Below, piece by piece: positions 20,243 through 29,680 of a stretch of 64,000 nt of DNA. Source of the DNA: Chryseobacterium sp. ERMR1:04. GTDB taxonomy: Bacteria > Bacteroidota > Bacteroidia > Flavobacteriales > Weeksellaceae. The notes beneath the pieces were generated by a model that did no database searches, had not been told where the DNA came from, and was given only the letters and a program-made list of their open reading frames with translations. The translations under genes and the position numbers were made by a program. How positions within the stretch are numbered: the stretch's first letter is position 1; each line of letters begins with the position of its first letter. The stretch lies in the NCBI RefSeq assembly GCF_001297705.1, contig NZ_LIRF01000004.1:186001-250000 (forward strand), given 5' to 3'.

Positions 20243-20974
20243 ATGAAAATTGTTTCTCTAGTTCCCTCAATTACTGAGGCTTTATTTGATTTGGGTTTAA
20301 CTGAAAATGAAGTTATCGGAAGAACCAAATTCTGCATCCATCCCAAAGAAAAAGTAAAAAATGTAGCTGTCATAGGCGGGACAAAAAACATTAATATTGA
20401 AAAAATTAAAGCGTTACAACCCGATATAATCCTTGCCAATAAAGAAGAAAACGTCAAAGAACAAGTTGAAGCTTTAATGGGTGATTTTAAAGTGGTCGTG
20501 ACTAACGTTGAAACCATTGAAGACAATTATTATTTCTTAAAAAATTTGGGTTTGCTTTTTAATAAAGAAGAAAGAGCACAACAATTCAATCTTAAAACCT
20601 ACGAAGTTCTGAATCAGGCCAAGGTGGATTCTCCCATAAAAGTAGCCTATCTGATCTGGAAAAATCCTTATATGACGATTGGCTCTGATACTTTTATTCA
20701 TCGTATTTTATCTGAAATTGGTTTTGAAAATATATTTAAAAATAAAACCCGTTATCCGATCATTGAAACCGAAGATCTGGCAGAAGCTGAGATCATCATG
20801 CTATCCTCCGAACCTTTTCCATTTAAAGAAAAACATATTGAAGAATTTAAGGAATTCTATCCTGATAAAAAGATCATGATTGTTGATGGAGAAGCGTTTT
20901 CTTGGTATGGAACACATATTGCGAAGTGTGAAAATTATTTTAAAGAATTGATTTCTGAGGTGAATTTTGTTTAA
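20243..20974 (+). CDS. BtuF/cobalamin-type helical-backbone binding protein without signal peptide
   Basis: 243 residues. MKIVSLVPSITEALFDLG, IGRTKFCIHP, VGGTKNINIEKI-type and LQPDIILANKEENVKEQV segments identify a periplasmic-binding-protein fold of the BtuF/FepB type. It has no signal peptide or lipobox, so it is probably cytoplasmic; the same is true of a widespread group of BtuF-like proteins of unclear function. It may bind a corrinoid or another metal chelate. It follows mgtE closely. A corrinoid link to the cobT-cobS-cobC operon is possible but unproven. Confidence 0.8.
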   Translation: MKIVSLVPSITEALFDLGLTENEVIGRTKFCIHPKEKVKNVAVIGGTKNINIEKIKALQPDIILANKEENVKEQVEALMGDFKVVVTNVETIEDNYYFLKNLGLLFNKEERAQQFNLKTYEVLNQAKVDSPIKVAYLIWKNPYMTIGSDTFIHRILSEIGFENIFKNKTRYPIIETEDLAEAEIIMLSSEPFPFKEKHIEEFKEFYPDKKIMIVDGEAFSWYGTHIAKCENYFKELISEVNFV

Positions 20975-21028
20975 ACACAAATTTCACTAATTCTTTCCAC
21001 TAATGACACTAATTGTAAGCTTTACTTT

Positions 21029-21098
21029 TAAGCTTTGGCTAAAGCCAATTTTGATTGATTTATTTTTTAAAAATGGGCTAAAGCCCATTTCTATTGAT
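21029..21098. repeat. GGCTAAAGCC repeat, copy 1
   Basis: Two adjacent hairpins: TTGGC-TAAA-GCCAA and AAATGGGC-TAAA-GCCCATTT, starting TAAGCTTTGG and ending CTATTGAT. Other copies at 32063, 39608 and 51510. Confidence 0.8.
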
Positions 21099-21188
21099 CC
21101 TATTTCTTCAGAAAATTGAAAATTTCGTTAAATGGTGAGTTCGAAAATCTCAGCCAATCGCTATTTCAACCACAAATTATAAGCATAA

Positions 21189-21214
21189 AAAACTCCGACC
21201 AGAAGATCGGAGTT
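21189..21214 (-). terminator. Terminator of the GAF-domain gene
   Basis: Stem AACTCCGA / TCGGAGTT with an 8-nt loop and a T run on the minus strand; its T/A-rich flanks may let it work in both directions between convergent genes. Confidence 0.75.
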
Positions 21215-21227
21215 TGTATTTTTTCAA

Positions 21228-21677
21228 TTATAGAATTTTAGAAACTTCTTTACAAAGCCATTCTAATAATTCTCTGTCTTCGTCTGTAAAAGGATCTACT
21301 TTGTGAGAATCAATATCAATCTGACCGATGTTTTGTCCGTCTTTAAAGATAGGGACTACAATTTCTGCTTTCGTATCAATTGAGCAACTTAAATAGTTAT
21401 CCTGTTGATGAACGTCAGGAACCACAAATGTTTCATTAGAAACGGCAACCTGACCACAAATCCCCTTTCCATAAGGAATAATGATATGATCTGTTTCTGC
21501 ACCAACGTAAGGACCTAATTTCAACTCATCCTTATCTCCATTTTTAAAATAGAAACCTGTCCAGTTAAAATAAGAAATTTCCTGATCCAAAAGATGGCAA
21601 ACTTTCTGAAGCTTTTCTTCAGTATTATGTTTTGGACTTTCAAGTATGGAAGAAAGTCTTTTCTTTAATTCTGACAT
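21228..21677 (-). CDS. GAF-domain protein, probable free methionine-(R)-sulfoxide reductase
   Basis: 149 residues making one GAF domain. Cys74 in GKGICGQVA and Cys98 in YLSCSIDTKAEIVVPI are 24 residues apart, as are two catalytic cysteines of E. coli fRMsr. It would reduce free Met-R-sulfoxide in the cytoplasm. The third cysteine of the E. coli enzyme is not at its expected place, so the disulfide relay may differ. It lies 12 bases after the 475-residue gene on the same strand and is co-transcribed with it. Confidence 0.85.
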   Translation of the reverse strand: MSELKKRLSSILESPKHNTEEKLQKVCHLLDQEISYFNWTGFYFKNGDKDELKLGPYVGAETDHIIIPYGKGICGQVAVSNETFVVPDVHQQDNYLSCSIDTKAEIVVPIFKDGQNIGQIDIDSHKVDPFTDEDRELLEWLCKEVSKIL

Positions 21678-21689
21678 TATATTTTGTTT

Positions 21690-23117
21690 TTAGGAGAATT
21701 GTTTTAATGAAAGTTCTTGTTTATAGCCGAACATTCCGCGCTCTTTTATCATTTCGGCAACACCTTCAGGAAGTTGGTTTTCCCAACCTTTGATATTGCA
21801 TGCAATTTTTCTTAATATTTCTCTTGAATAAATTTCCAAGAACTCAGGATTATAGTTTTTAATATCTACAATACGGTTATTGAGTTTAAAATATTTATAA
21901 AGTTCCTTAAGATTTTCTTCCACTTTAAGGTTTTCAGAATCAAGTAATTCATGAGTTTCAGGATCTTTGTAAGGATACAGATACACTCTCATTCCGTTTC
22001 TGAAAAATTTACCAAAAGCTTCCAAAATTCCACCTGATAAATTCTTATAATATTTCTCATCAAATACCATCAATAGGTTATTTACACCCATTGCTACCCC
22101 AATATTTCCAGTGGTATATGATGCAAAATAATCAATCAATCGGTAATATTCAGAGAAGTTCGAGATGATAACAGTGTAACCCAATTTACCAAGAACGTCC
22201 ACTCTGTCTAAGAAATCTCTTTCGTCAATATCTCCGTCTGCTCTAAGGTTGGAAATGGTAATTTCAATTAAAATTTCCGTTTCCTCGTGGGTACAGGCTG
22301 CATCCTTCAAAAACATTTCAATACCGTTTTGGAGCATATCAATGTTTACTTTGGTTACGGGTCTGAAACTTCCTCTTATCGCAAAAATATTTTTCTTGTA
22401 TAAGCTATCCGCCGGAAGCATATTGCTGCCTTGAGAATTGAAGATAACCGCATCTGTCATGTTATTTTTAACCAACTGAAGAGACATCAATCTGTTGTCA
22501 ACATACGCGAAAGCCGGTCCACTGAAATCAATCATATCAATTTCAAGGTTATCGGTTGCCACATCGTCGTAAAGAGATTCGATTAATCTTCTTGGGTTAT
22601 CATAATACGTAAAAGCTCCGAAAATAAGATTTACCCCCAAGTTTCCAAGAGTTTCCTGCTGTAAAGTAGCATCATTCTCTTTGAATTTCACATGGATAAC
22701 GATTTCGTTATAATCTTCATTTTCTTTTACCTGAAAACGGATTCCTACCCAACCGTGACCTCTGACAGTTTTATCAAAATTAATGGTGGTAACGGTATTG
22801 GCGTAAGAGAAAAATTTTCTGTTCGGATTGTTATCTCTGGAAATTCTTTCTTCAATCAAGGCTACTTCATAACGAAGCATTTTGCGAAGTCTGTTTTGAG
22901 TAACATATCTATTTTTGACCTCTTTTCCGTAGATAGCATCACTAAAATCTTTGTCATAAGCAGACATCGCCTTAGCAATCGTACCGGAAGCCCCTCCTGC
23001 TCTAAAAAAGTGTCGAACAGTCTCCTGCCCTGCTCCAATTTCTGCGAAAGTACCATAAATAGTAGGATCTAGATTAATTGTTAATGCTTTTTGTTTAGGA
23101 GTTAGTTTCTGATACAT
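21690..23117 (-). CDS. Conserved cytosolic protein of unknown function (475 aa)
   Basis: A soluble alpha/beta protein without a signal peptide. Its start (MYQKLTPKQKALTINLDPTIYGTFAEIGAGQ) and its RAGGASGTIAKAMSAYDKDFSDAIYG segment are highly distinctive and, from memory, conserved in flavobacteria under inconsistent names (nicotinate-nucleotide adenylyltransferase, TonB receptor). None of those names is supported here: no HxGH motif and no beta-barrel or plug. It forms an operon with the GAF-domain gene and is divergent from the MBL hydrolase gene. Confidence 0.8.
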   Translation of the reverse strand: MYQKLTPKQKALTINLDPTIYGTFAEIGAGQETVRHFFRAGGASGTIAKAMSAYDKDFSDAIYGKEVKNRYVTQNRLRKMLRYEVALIEERISRDNNPNRKFFSYANTVTTINFDKTVRGHGWVGIRFQVKENEDYNEIVIHVKFKENDATLQQETLGNLGVNLIFGAFTYYDNPRRLIESLYDDVATDNLEIDMIDFSGPAFAYVDNRLMSLQLVKNNMTDAVIFNSQGSNMLPADSLYKKNIFAIRGSFRPVTKVNIDMLQNGIEMFLKDAACTHEETEILIEITISNLRADGDIDERDFLDRVDVLGKLGYTVIISNFSEYYRLIDYFASYTTGNIGVAMGVNNLLMVFDEKYYKNLSGGILEAFGKFFRNGMRVYLYPYKDPETHELLDSENLKVEENLKELYKYFKLNNRIVDIKNYNPEFLEIYSREILRKIACNIKGWENQLPEGVAEMIKERGMFGYKQELSLKQFS

Positions 23118-23171
23118 TAGGACATTAAATTTTTCGTAAATTTACCAAAATTAAACCAACCTCAAAAGAAA

Positions 23172-23939
23172 ATGAAGTTGAAATTTTTAGGAACGGGAAC
23201 TTCCCAAGGTGTACCCGTTATTGGCTGCACTTGTGAGGTGTGTACATCACAAAATCCCAAAGACAATCGTTTTCGTTCTTCTGTGATGATTTCTACAGAA
23301 GAAAATAAAAAAATCCTGATCGATTGCGGTCCGGATTTCAGGCAGCAAATGCTTCTAAATCATGAAAATACGATTGATATCGCTCTTATTACTCACGAAC
23401 ACAATGATCATGTGATTGGGCTTGATGATATGCGACCTCTTATTTTTAAAAGTGGAAAAAACATGCCGATTTATTGCTATCCAAGAGTCGGACACGAAAT
23501 AAAAAATCGTTTTCCTTATGCTTTTGCAGATGAAAGATATCCCGGAGCCCCCGCTTTTGATCTTCATGAAATAGAAAATGAACCTTTCACCGTTTTGGAT
23601 ACCGAAATCACTCCGATTGAAGTGATCCATTTTAAGATTTCCGTTTTTGGATATAAGTTTAAAAATCTTGCCTATATCACAGATGCCGGCTTTATTTCTG
23701 ACACAGAAAAGGAAAAACTGAAAAATTTAGATGTCTTAGTTTTGAATTGTATTCGGAAATTTGACCCACATCCGGCCCATTTTATTCTTCCCGACGTTAT
23801 AAAACTGTTCGAAGAACTAAAACCTAAGAAATTATTTTTAACTCACATCAGCCATCATTTAGGTTTACATGATGTTGAAGATAAACAACTTCCGCTCGGA
23901 ATGTACCTTGCCTACGATGGTTTGGAGATATTTTTTTAA
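23172..23939 (+). CDS. MBL-fold metallo-hydrolase (PhnP/Lactamase_B_2-like)
   Basis: 255 residues with the metallo-beta-lactamase HxHxDH motif HEHNDH (75-80), an upstream Asp-rich DCGPDFR and later His residues in VIHFK and LTHISHHLG. The N-terminal FLGTGTSQGVPVIGCTCEVC resembles the zinc-binding loop of PhnP-like phosphodiesterases. Probably hydrolyses a cyclic or linear phosphodiester. The gene is followed by tRNA-Leu, which has its own promoter. Confidence 0.88.
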   Translation: MKLKFLGTGTSQGVPVIGCTCEVCTSQNPKDNRFRSSVMISTEENKKILIDCGPDFRQQMLLNHENTIDIALITHEHNDHVIGLDDMRPLIFKSGKNMPIYCYPRVGHEIKNRFPYAFADERYPGAPAFDLHEIENEPFTVLDTEITPIEVIHFKISVFGYKFKNLAYITDAGFISDTEKEKLKNLDVLVLNCIRKFDPHPAHFILPDVIKLFEELKPKKLFLTHISHHLGLHDVEDKQLPLGMYLAYDGLEIFF

Positions 23940-23959
23940 AAAAATATTCTAAAAAAGTT

Positions 23960-23988
23960 TTGAACATTAGAAAAAGTTCATATATTTG
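23960..23988 (+). promoter_or_regulatory. Promoter of tRNA-Leu
   Basis: TTG (23960-23962), an 18-nt spacer and TATATTTG (23981-23988); the expected start is about 20 nt before the tRNA. Confidence 0.7.
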
Positions 23989-24013
23989 CACACCAATTTA
24001 AAACAAACATCAA

Positions 24014-24095
24014 GCCCAGTTGGCGGAATTGGTAGACGCGCTAGACTCAAACTCTAGTATCGAAAGATGTACCAGTTCGATTCTGGTACTGGGTA
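24014..24095 (+). tRNA. tRNA-Leu (anticodon CAA)
   Basis: 82 nt including the discriminator A. The acceptor stem pairs GCCCAGT with ACTGGGT, the D-arm is GGCGGAATTGGTAGACGC, the anticodon stem CTAGA/TCTAG encloses loop CTCAAAC (anticodon CAA), and the variable arm and T-arm (GTTCGATTC) are clear. The long variable arm is typical of Leu. CCA is not encoded. It decodes UUG. Confidence 0.97.
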
Positions 24096-24098
24096 CTA

Positions 24099-24129
24099 AA
24101 ACCTCCGAAATCATTGATTTTGGAGGTTT
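24099..24129 (+). terminator. Terminator of tRNA-Leu
   Basis: A 15-bp stem AAACCTCCGAAATCA / TGATTTTGGAGGTTT with one wobble, then a T run. Related hairpins recur at 25158 and 27595. Confidence 0.85.
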
Positions 24130-24476
24130 TTATTTAAACTATCTTTTTGGTTAGATTCCTAGAGATTTATGTAAAATAAATCCCACATAAGTAACAAGAA
24201 CTATTTAATTGATACTATTTTAAACTGTATAAATTAGTTTTAAATACTGGTAATCAGTTTTTTGAAATCAATTTAACACCACTTTAGTTTTATTAAAATA
24301 AACATTCTTAATACTTATATAATTTGATTGTGTATTTATTTATAACAAAAAAGGAAATTTAATACAAAATGTAAAAGCTCATATCCTAAGTTTTCCAATA
24401 AATATAAAAGACCATCGCATTATTGAAAATATAATTAACTTGATCAGTAAAAGCTTAACTATTAAATATAAAAAAC

Positions 24477-25046
24477 ATGATAACAGAAAACAACAATTTA
24501 AACCAACCTAAAAAGAAAAAGAATGGGTGTCTTAATATATTTCTTATTTTTATAGGTGTATGTTTTGGTATAACAATAATTTTGGGAATAATAGGAGTTT
24601 TGACTGGAAATGGAATTTCTAACAAAAAAAAATCAGAAAACAAGACCAATCCAGCAATTGAAAAATTACAGAAAAAAAATTATTCAGAATTAACAGCTGA
24701 AGAAAAAAAAATAGTACTTGATGCATTCTTGGAGGGTGAAGGACAATTCGAAGCTCCTGCATTCCATTTAAACCAAAGAATAAATGAAATAATATCAAAA
24801 TCATCAAAATTTCCAGAAACTTTAGAAATCAAAGGAATTGATGGTGAGTTTCACAAAGACTACAGTAGCTACACAATAATTACAAAAGAAAAAGCTCAAA
24901 ATGTAAATTATGACAAAGGTACTTTTGATATACTCAGAGAAGCACGAAGTGAAAACTCTCTTGGAATGAAAGTAAGGAATAATGTATTGTTTAAGTTAAA
25001 ATTTACCCGTTTTACAGCATTGATAGAAGATGTAAAAAGTCAATAA
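24477..25046 (+). CDS. Hypothetical single-pass membrane protein
   Basis: 189 residues: a basic N-terminus (PKKKKNG), one transmembrane helix (about 18-46, LNIFLIFIGVCFGITIILGIIGVLTG), a Lys-rich linker and a soluble C-terminal domain of about 120 residues. No family recognised. The surrounding DNA (24130-24476, 25047-25157) is very AT-rich and otherwise empty. It lies between two copies of the tRNA-Leu terminator, so it may be part of an inserted segment. Confidence 0.65.
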   Translation: MITENNNLNQPKKKKNGCLNIFLIFIGVCFGITIILGIIGVLTGNGISNKKKSENKTNPAIEKLQKKNYSELTAEEKKIVLDAFLEGEGQFEAPAFHLNQRINEIISKSSKFPETLEIKGIDGEFHKDYSSYTIITKEKAQNVNYDKGTFDILREARSENSLGMKVRNNVLFKLKFTRFTALIEDVKSQ

Positions 25047-25157
25047 TAAATATTGGATTACTAAACATTTTATCCCACTGAAACAATTTGAAAAAATAGT
25101 AGGATAATAGAAATATTACTTTATAGATTATGAAAGTGATATTCTAATACTAATTAC

Positions 25158-25190
25158 AAACCCTCCAAAATCATTGATTTTGGAGGGTTT
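25158..25190 (+). terminator. tRNA-Leu-terminator-like hairpin, copy 2
   Basis: AAACCCTCC ... GGAGGGTTT around AAAATCATTGATTTT, then TTATTTTTA. The preceding AATACTAATTAC is shared with the copy at 27595. From 25191 to 25418 there is no gene; a 12-bp palindrome GGTTTTAAAACC (near 25291) is the only structure seen. Confidence 0.75.
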
Positions 25191-25418
25191 TATTTTTATA
25201 ATTGTGTCACTCTCGTAGCTATAATTTAATTTCAGTGTAGAGCGGCTTGTTTTTTTATTTAATATCGCATGCTACTGTAATGTGAAAATGGTTTTAAAAC
25301 CGTAAGGTATTTCTTTTTTAGCAGCCTTTTGTCTAACCACGACAAGCTTAAAAGTAGCCGATTATATGTACTTTCAATAATTCGAGAAATATTGGGATAA
25401 ATAATTGAATACTTTATC

Positions 25419-26336
25419 TTAAATAATTGGGTAAACAATACCTGTAGCTTTTTCTGCTAAATTGAAAAGTTGCGTTGCAACAGTTTTGTTAAGGGCGTTT
25501 TCTTTAATGGTTGCCCGTATTGGATAACCACGAAATCCGCCTTGATCAGGCTCTATCAAATCTCCACCACTTACCTCTTCCGAAATGGCAGCATAGAGTA
25601 TACACAATGCTCCTTGCCATGGCTCCATAAATTCTCCTATACGCTCAACTCCAGCAGCAATCTCTTCATCAGTCATATGTCGTACCAATTCTGTTTTATT
25701 GGCGCCAGGTTGTGCTGAAATTGACAAAACTTGCCCCCTTGTTTTTCTAATTCGGCGGTTGAGCTCAATGCTAAAAATAAGGTTGGCCAATTTACTTTGT
25801 CTATATTCCCTCATCGCATTGTAGCTATTTTCAGATTTTAGGTTTTCAAAATCAATTTGGGCACTTTGATAGCCATTGCTGCTTACTGTAACCACACGAG
25901 CCCCTAATGTTGATTCTAATATTGAATATAAATATCCGGTAAGTGCAAAATGGCCTAAAAAGTTCGTCCCAAATTGCTCTTCATAACCGTCGCTCGTTTT
26001 AGGATTATCAGTAATATTTGCGCCTGTATTTGCTACCCCTGCATTGTTAATTAACAAATGTAGTTGTGAATGGCTTCGGAGAAAATCATCGGAGAATCGT
26101 TTAACATCCGCGAGGTCGCTAAGATTTAGTCTGGCAATTTCTACAGTGCCTTTACCACCTTGCGCTTCTATTTTCTTTTTCGCATCATGGGCTTTGTCCA
26201 TATTTCTACAAGCTAATAAAACATTTCCTCCTGCCTGATACAATGCAAGCGACGTTTCGTAGCCAATACCTGTATTCGCGCCGGTTACAATAATTGTTTT
26301 ACCCGTTTGATCGGGGATATTTTCTTTTGTCCACAT
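25419..26336 (-). CDS. Short-chain dehydrogenase/reductase
   Basis: 305 residues with the Rossmann TGANTGIG motif (18-25), NNAG near residue 98, and the catalytic Ser and YRQSK (Tyr-x3-Lys) segments, as in retinol-dehydrogenase-like SDRs. NAD(P)-dependent oxidoreductase; substrate unknown. It is paired with an AraC regulator transcribed in the same direction just upstream, and the pair lies between two direct copies of a terminator repeat. The base composition looks richer in G+C than the DNA on either side, consistent with transfer. Confidence 0.9.
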   Translation of the reverse strand: MWTKENIPDQTGKTIIVTGANTGIGYETSLALYQAGGNVLLACRNMDKAHDAKKKIEAQGGKGTVEIARLNLSDLADVKRFSDDFLRSHSQLHLLINNAGVANTGANITDNPKTSDGYEEQFGTNFLGHFALTGYLYSILESTLGARVVTVSSNGYQSAQIDFENLKSENSYNAMREYRQSKLANLIFSIELNRRIRKTRGQVLSISAQPGANKTELVRHMTDEEIAAGVERIGEFMEPWQGALCILYAAISEEVSGGDLIEPDQGGFRGYPIRATIKENALNKTVATQLFNLAEKATGIVYPII

Positions 26337-26417
26337 AATTTTTCTTTTTATTTATACTCAAAGGTCAGGAATATAAATCCACGCAGTGTATTAAAAAGAA
26401 GCCATTATCTATTAAAA

Positions 26418-27326
26418 TCAATCATTAAATGATTTTCGGAATTTAGTAGCATTCACATTCATCTTACTTTTGAAAAAAGCAGAGAACTGATTGGGTTCAT
26501 TATATCCCAAACTATAAGCAATTTCAGCAACTGTCCAATTGGTGGTTTTTAATAGGACTTTCGCTTCCTGTAAAATACGTTCATGTATCCATTGTGTTGT
26601 AGTACGCCCAGTAATTGATATTAATACTTTATTTAAATGATTAGTATGAACATTTAGTTGCTTTGCAAAGGCGGAAGCTGAGTTAATACTGATGATTTGG
26701 TAGTTGAAATCTATTGGGAATTGACTTTCCAGTAAGCTTTTAAAGTTATCCGTCAATCTTTGGGCTGCGTTAGCACTGGTAATAAACGCTTTTGAAGAAG
26801 AATGTTTTTTTTGGGCTTCATGGATTATTTCCATCAATCGATGATTAAGCAAATCATATTTATAGGCATAATCACTATGAAGATCCTCGTACATTTTGGA
26901 GAATAAATTATAATAAATTTCAGCTTCAGTTTCATCCAGTAACAGTACAGCAAAATCTACGGATTGAAATGCTGGATAATCTTTTATGTTCCCGAAGCGA
27001 GTAAAAAACGGTTCTGTAAAAATACACATGTAACCGCTTTGTTTTTCGTTCATGATCTCCCAAAAATAATGGATATTAGGATTGGTGAAAACCAATGCCG
27101 TACCATTTATATCCTTATATTGGTCGGCATAATGAATCCTATTTTGACCTGTAATAAGAGTAATTTTATAAAAATTCCTGCGGGCGTAGTTTGGTTTTCT
27201 GTTTTTAGGTAGATGTAAATCCTCTAAATTAAAAATATTGATATGCCCAGTATGATAATCATTAGACCCACCTATGGTGGCATCTATCTGTTCATAAAGC
27301 ATCTTTAAATTAAAAATATTAGGCAT
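26418..27326 (-). CDS. AraC-family transcriptional regulator
   Basis: About 302 residues. The N-terminal sensor region is cupin-like; the C-terminal helix-turn-helix domain (last 95 residues) has SASAFAKQLNVHTNHLNKVLISITGRTTTQWIHERI and VAEIAYSLGYNEPNQFSAFFKSKMNVNATKFRK. The start is uncertain: ATG at 27347, 27326 or 27305 are in frame. It probably controls the SDR gene 81 bases downstream; such SDR-AraC pairs are common in Bacteroidota. Confidence 0.85.
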   Translation of the reverse strand: MPNIFNLKMLYEQIDATIGGSNDYHTGHINIFNLEDLHLPKNRKPNYARRNFYKITLITGQNRIHYADQYKDINGTALVFTNPNIHYFWEIMNEKQSGYMCIFTEPFFTRFGNIKDYPAFQSVDFAVLLLDETEAEIYYNLFSKMYEDLHSDYAYKYDLLNHRLMEIIHEAQKKHSSSKAFITSANAAQRLTDNFKSLLESQFPIDFNYQIISINSASAFAKQLNVHTNHLNKVLISITGRTTTQWIHERILQEAKVLLKTTNWTVAEIAYSLGYNEPNQFSAFFKSKMNVNATKFRKSFND

Positions 27327-27594
27327 AAACAAAAATACTAAAATCAAATAACTTTTATTCTCTTTAGATATAATTTAAGCTACCGATTTTGCTAAGCAAG
27401 ACCGTCAACATTTGAGTCGGTACTATATAACTGCAAATAGTAGTGAATATATTAAATACTTTATCGGCCTCTTCCCTATTCAGGAAATTCCCCTTGTATT
27501 CCAATAAAAAAGTTAAGCCCAATAACAATACAATAAACTCAAATCAATATAATAGACTTTATACCAAAAGATACACCTATTCAATACTAATTAC

Positions 27595-27627
27595 AAACCC
27601 TCCGAAATCAATGATTTTGGAGGGTTT
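27595..27627 (+). terminator. tRNA-Leu-terminator-like hairpin, copy 3
   Basis: AAACCCTCC ... GGAGGGTTT around GAAATCAATGATTTT, then TTATTTTTA; preceded by the same AATACTAATTAC as copy 2. No gene occupies 27348-27668. Confidence 0.75.
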
Positions 27628-27668
27628 TATTTTTAAGGAAATCAAAATTCAAACTCCTAGCCTTTATT

Positions 27669-29051
27669 TTACTGTATCTTCTGATAATTGATAGAGGTTT
27701 CATTCCACTGAAGACGAATTATTGTTTCATTCTTTTCACCATCACTGTTAATATTATCTACAAATAAATAATACGTTTTAGGAGCACTGCTTGTATTATT
27801 TACCGCAAGACTCCCAATCACCATTCCTTTCTTTGTAGCTCTGCTAAATCCTTGAGAGGCTAACTTTGGAGTCATTGAATCACTTATAAAATCATTAAAA
27901 TCTGCTGTAGAATCACCCAATCTGAATCTTATGAAGTTCGTATCGGTAGAAGTAGCATCTTTTGTAGGATGCTCGATACCTACATTTAAGCTTAACAACC
28001 ATTTTCCCGCAGGTAAGGTAATAGGAACGCCCACATATTTACAGGTATTGGTATTGGCAGGTAATGTATAATCAGCACTTGTGACATTTACAGTACCAAA
28101 AGCTACGGATGTTTGTTTCCATGTCGCAACACCATCAGCATCTGAGGTGAGTACTTTATCTGCTCCTTGTGTTCCATCAACAATTTTAACCGCTCCTGCC
28201 GTAGAAGAATTGATATCTAATTTATTAGCAGGAGTATCTGTTCCTATTCCTACATTACCATTTTCGTTGATATATATCCTAGATTTATTTGATGTTCTTA
28301 ATACAAGGTCGGTAAGAATACTTGTTCCATCTCCTCTATAATAAGAGCTTATGGAAGATCCTGTAGCCGTATTGAATACATTATTAGCTCTAGGCGCAAA
28401 ATACAAAGATCCAACATAATCTCCTGCCGTTAAATTTTTGGGAGAAGCTACGGTACCATTCGCTGAAGATAGAATAAGAGAAGGCTCTTTTGAGGTACCA
28501 AAACCTTTGAAATAGAAATTATTTCCAGAGTTTGGACCTTCATTGTCTGAGATAATCTCAAATTTACTGGAAGGAGCAGCTGTTCCAAATCCGATCCATT
28601 TATTTTTTGCATCCACAGAAAATGTTTTTCCAGCCACAGAAAATGCATTAATAACATTATTAGATGTAAATGCTAACGTTTTATCTCCTTGATTCACTAT
28701 TCTGTTTCCGGAAAGCGCTCCATCTGAATTGTAAATATTCGCATTTAATTTGACCCAATTTTGACCATTAAACAGATAATATCCAATTTCATCAATATAT
28801 ATCGCTTTATCTGTTGGAGTTCCTGTTGTGATATTGTCAACATAAATTAAAGTAGAAGTTACAATATTCGACATAGACTGAGCTCTTTCTCTATCTACTC
28901 TTGGAATAAGGATTCCCTCTGGCGTTTGTGTGCTTCCTGTAGGATTTTTAGCCATAATATCCAATGTTGCTTTCGGATCAGGAGTATTAATGCCGACTTG
29001 CGCAAAAACAATATTTGCAATGAATACTAAAGGAATGAACAAGTTTTTCAT
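27669..29051 (-). CDS. Secreted surface protein with tail-fibre-like repeats
   Basis: 460 residues with a signal peptide (MKNLFIPLVFIANIVFAQ). The mature start VGINTPDPKATLDI and a later NVGIGTDTPANKLDI are the paired 'VGIGT-P-LDI' repeats seen in Bacteroidota cell-surface and phage-tail-fibre-like proteins. A linker (DKVLTSDADGVATWKQ) leads to a C-terminal beta-rich, C1q/TNF-like domain (about 320-460). Likely a trimeric surface adhesin. It has no neighbours in its transcript. Confidence 0.75.
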   Translation of the reverse strand: MKNLFIPLVFIANIVFAQVGINTPDPKATLDIMAKNPTGSTQTPEGILIPRVDRERAQSMSNIVTSTLIYVDNITTGTPTDKAIYIDEIGYYLFNGQNWVKLNANIYNSDGALSGNRIVNQGDKTLAFTSNNVINAFSVAGKTFSVDAKNKWIGFGTAAPSSKFEIISDNEGPNSGNNFYFKGFGTSKEPSLILSSANGTVASPKNLTAGDYVGSLYFAPRANNVFNTATGSSISSYYRGDGTSILTDLVLRTSNKSRIYINENGNVGIGTDTPANKLDINSSTAGAVKIVDGTQGADKVLTSDADGVATWKQTSVAFGTVNVTSADYTLPANTNTCKYVGVPITLPAGKWLLSLNVGIEHPTKDATSTDTNFIRFRLGDSTADFNDFISDSMTPKLASQGFSRATKKGMVIGSLAVNNTSSAPKTYYLFVDNINSDGEKNETIIRLQWNETSINYQKIQ

Positions 29052-29680
29052 GTGTATGGTTTAATTGTGTGTTAATAAACTGAGCCATAGTTTGGGAACT
29101 GAATAAGGCTCAAGATGGGTACCTCTTTCCGTATTGAGAAGAGTAAAATATTGAAATACATAAAGTATTTTAGTGTGTGTTAATCATTAATTAACGTCAG
29201 TCTACAAAATAAATAATCGTTGTAAATCTTTTTCAGACTTCGTATGATAGATACTCATCGCCTGAAATAATGATTGCATTGTGTTCTGCAATCGAATAAA
29301 TGTTTTTTTCATTTTTCTTAGCGTGTATTTAGAACCTTATGGTAGATTTAATTTGATCTAAAAAAGAAAAATAAATTTCAATATTCTCTTATAAAAGCTA
29401 ATAAAAATATTGATTTCATTTTATAATATATATCCATGAAAATACTATGCAAATCTACTATTAAAATACATAAAAATCAATACTACACAGCTACTTCATT
29501 TAAATAATTAATTAAATATCAAATAGTTAAAACACAACATAAGTATAAATGCAGTATAAAAAATAATGGAATTATTTTAATAAAAAAAATAGAAACAAGA
29601 GCAGAAACAAACAACACCAGAAAATAAATAATCATTAAAAATAATCTAGATTTTAAAATGATGTCATAATTGAATTATTA
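29052..29680. other. AT-rich intergenic region, nothing recognised
   Basis: 630 bases of very AT-rich sequence upstream of the surface protein gene. I see no gene, tRNA or clear hairpin. Confidence 0.5.

Noticed and set aside
25191..25418. Integrase or transposase remnant
   Set aside because: Only a 12-bp palindrome and AT-rich sequence; no coding similarity visible in any frame.
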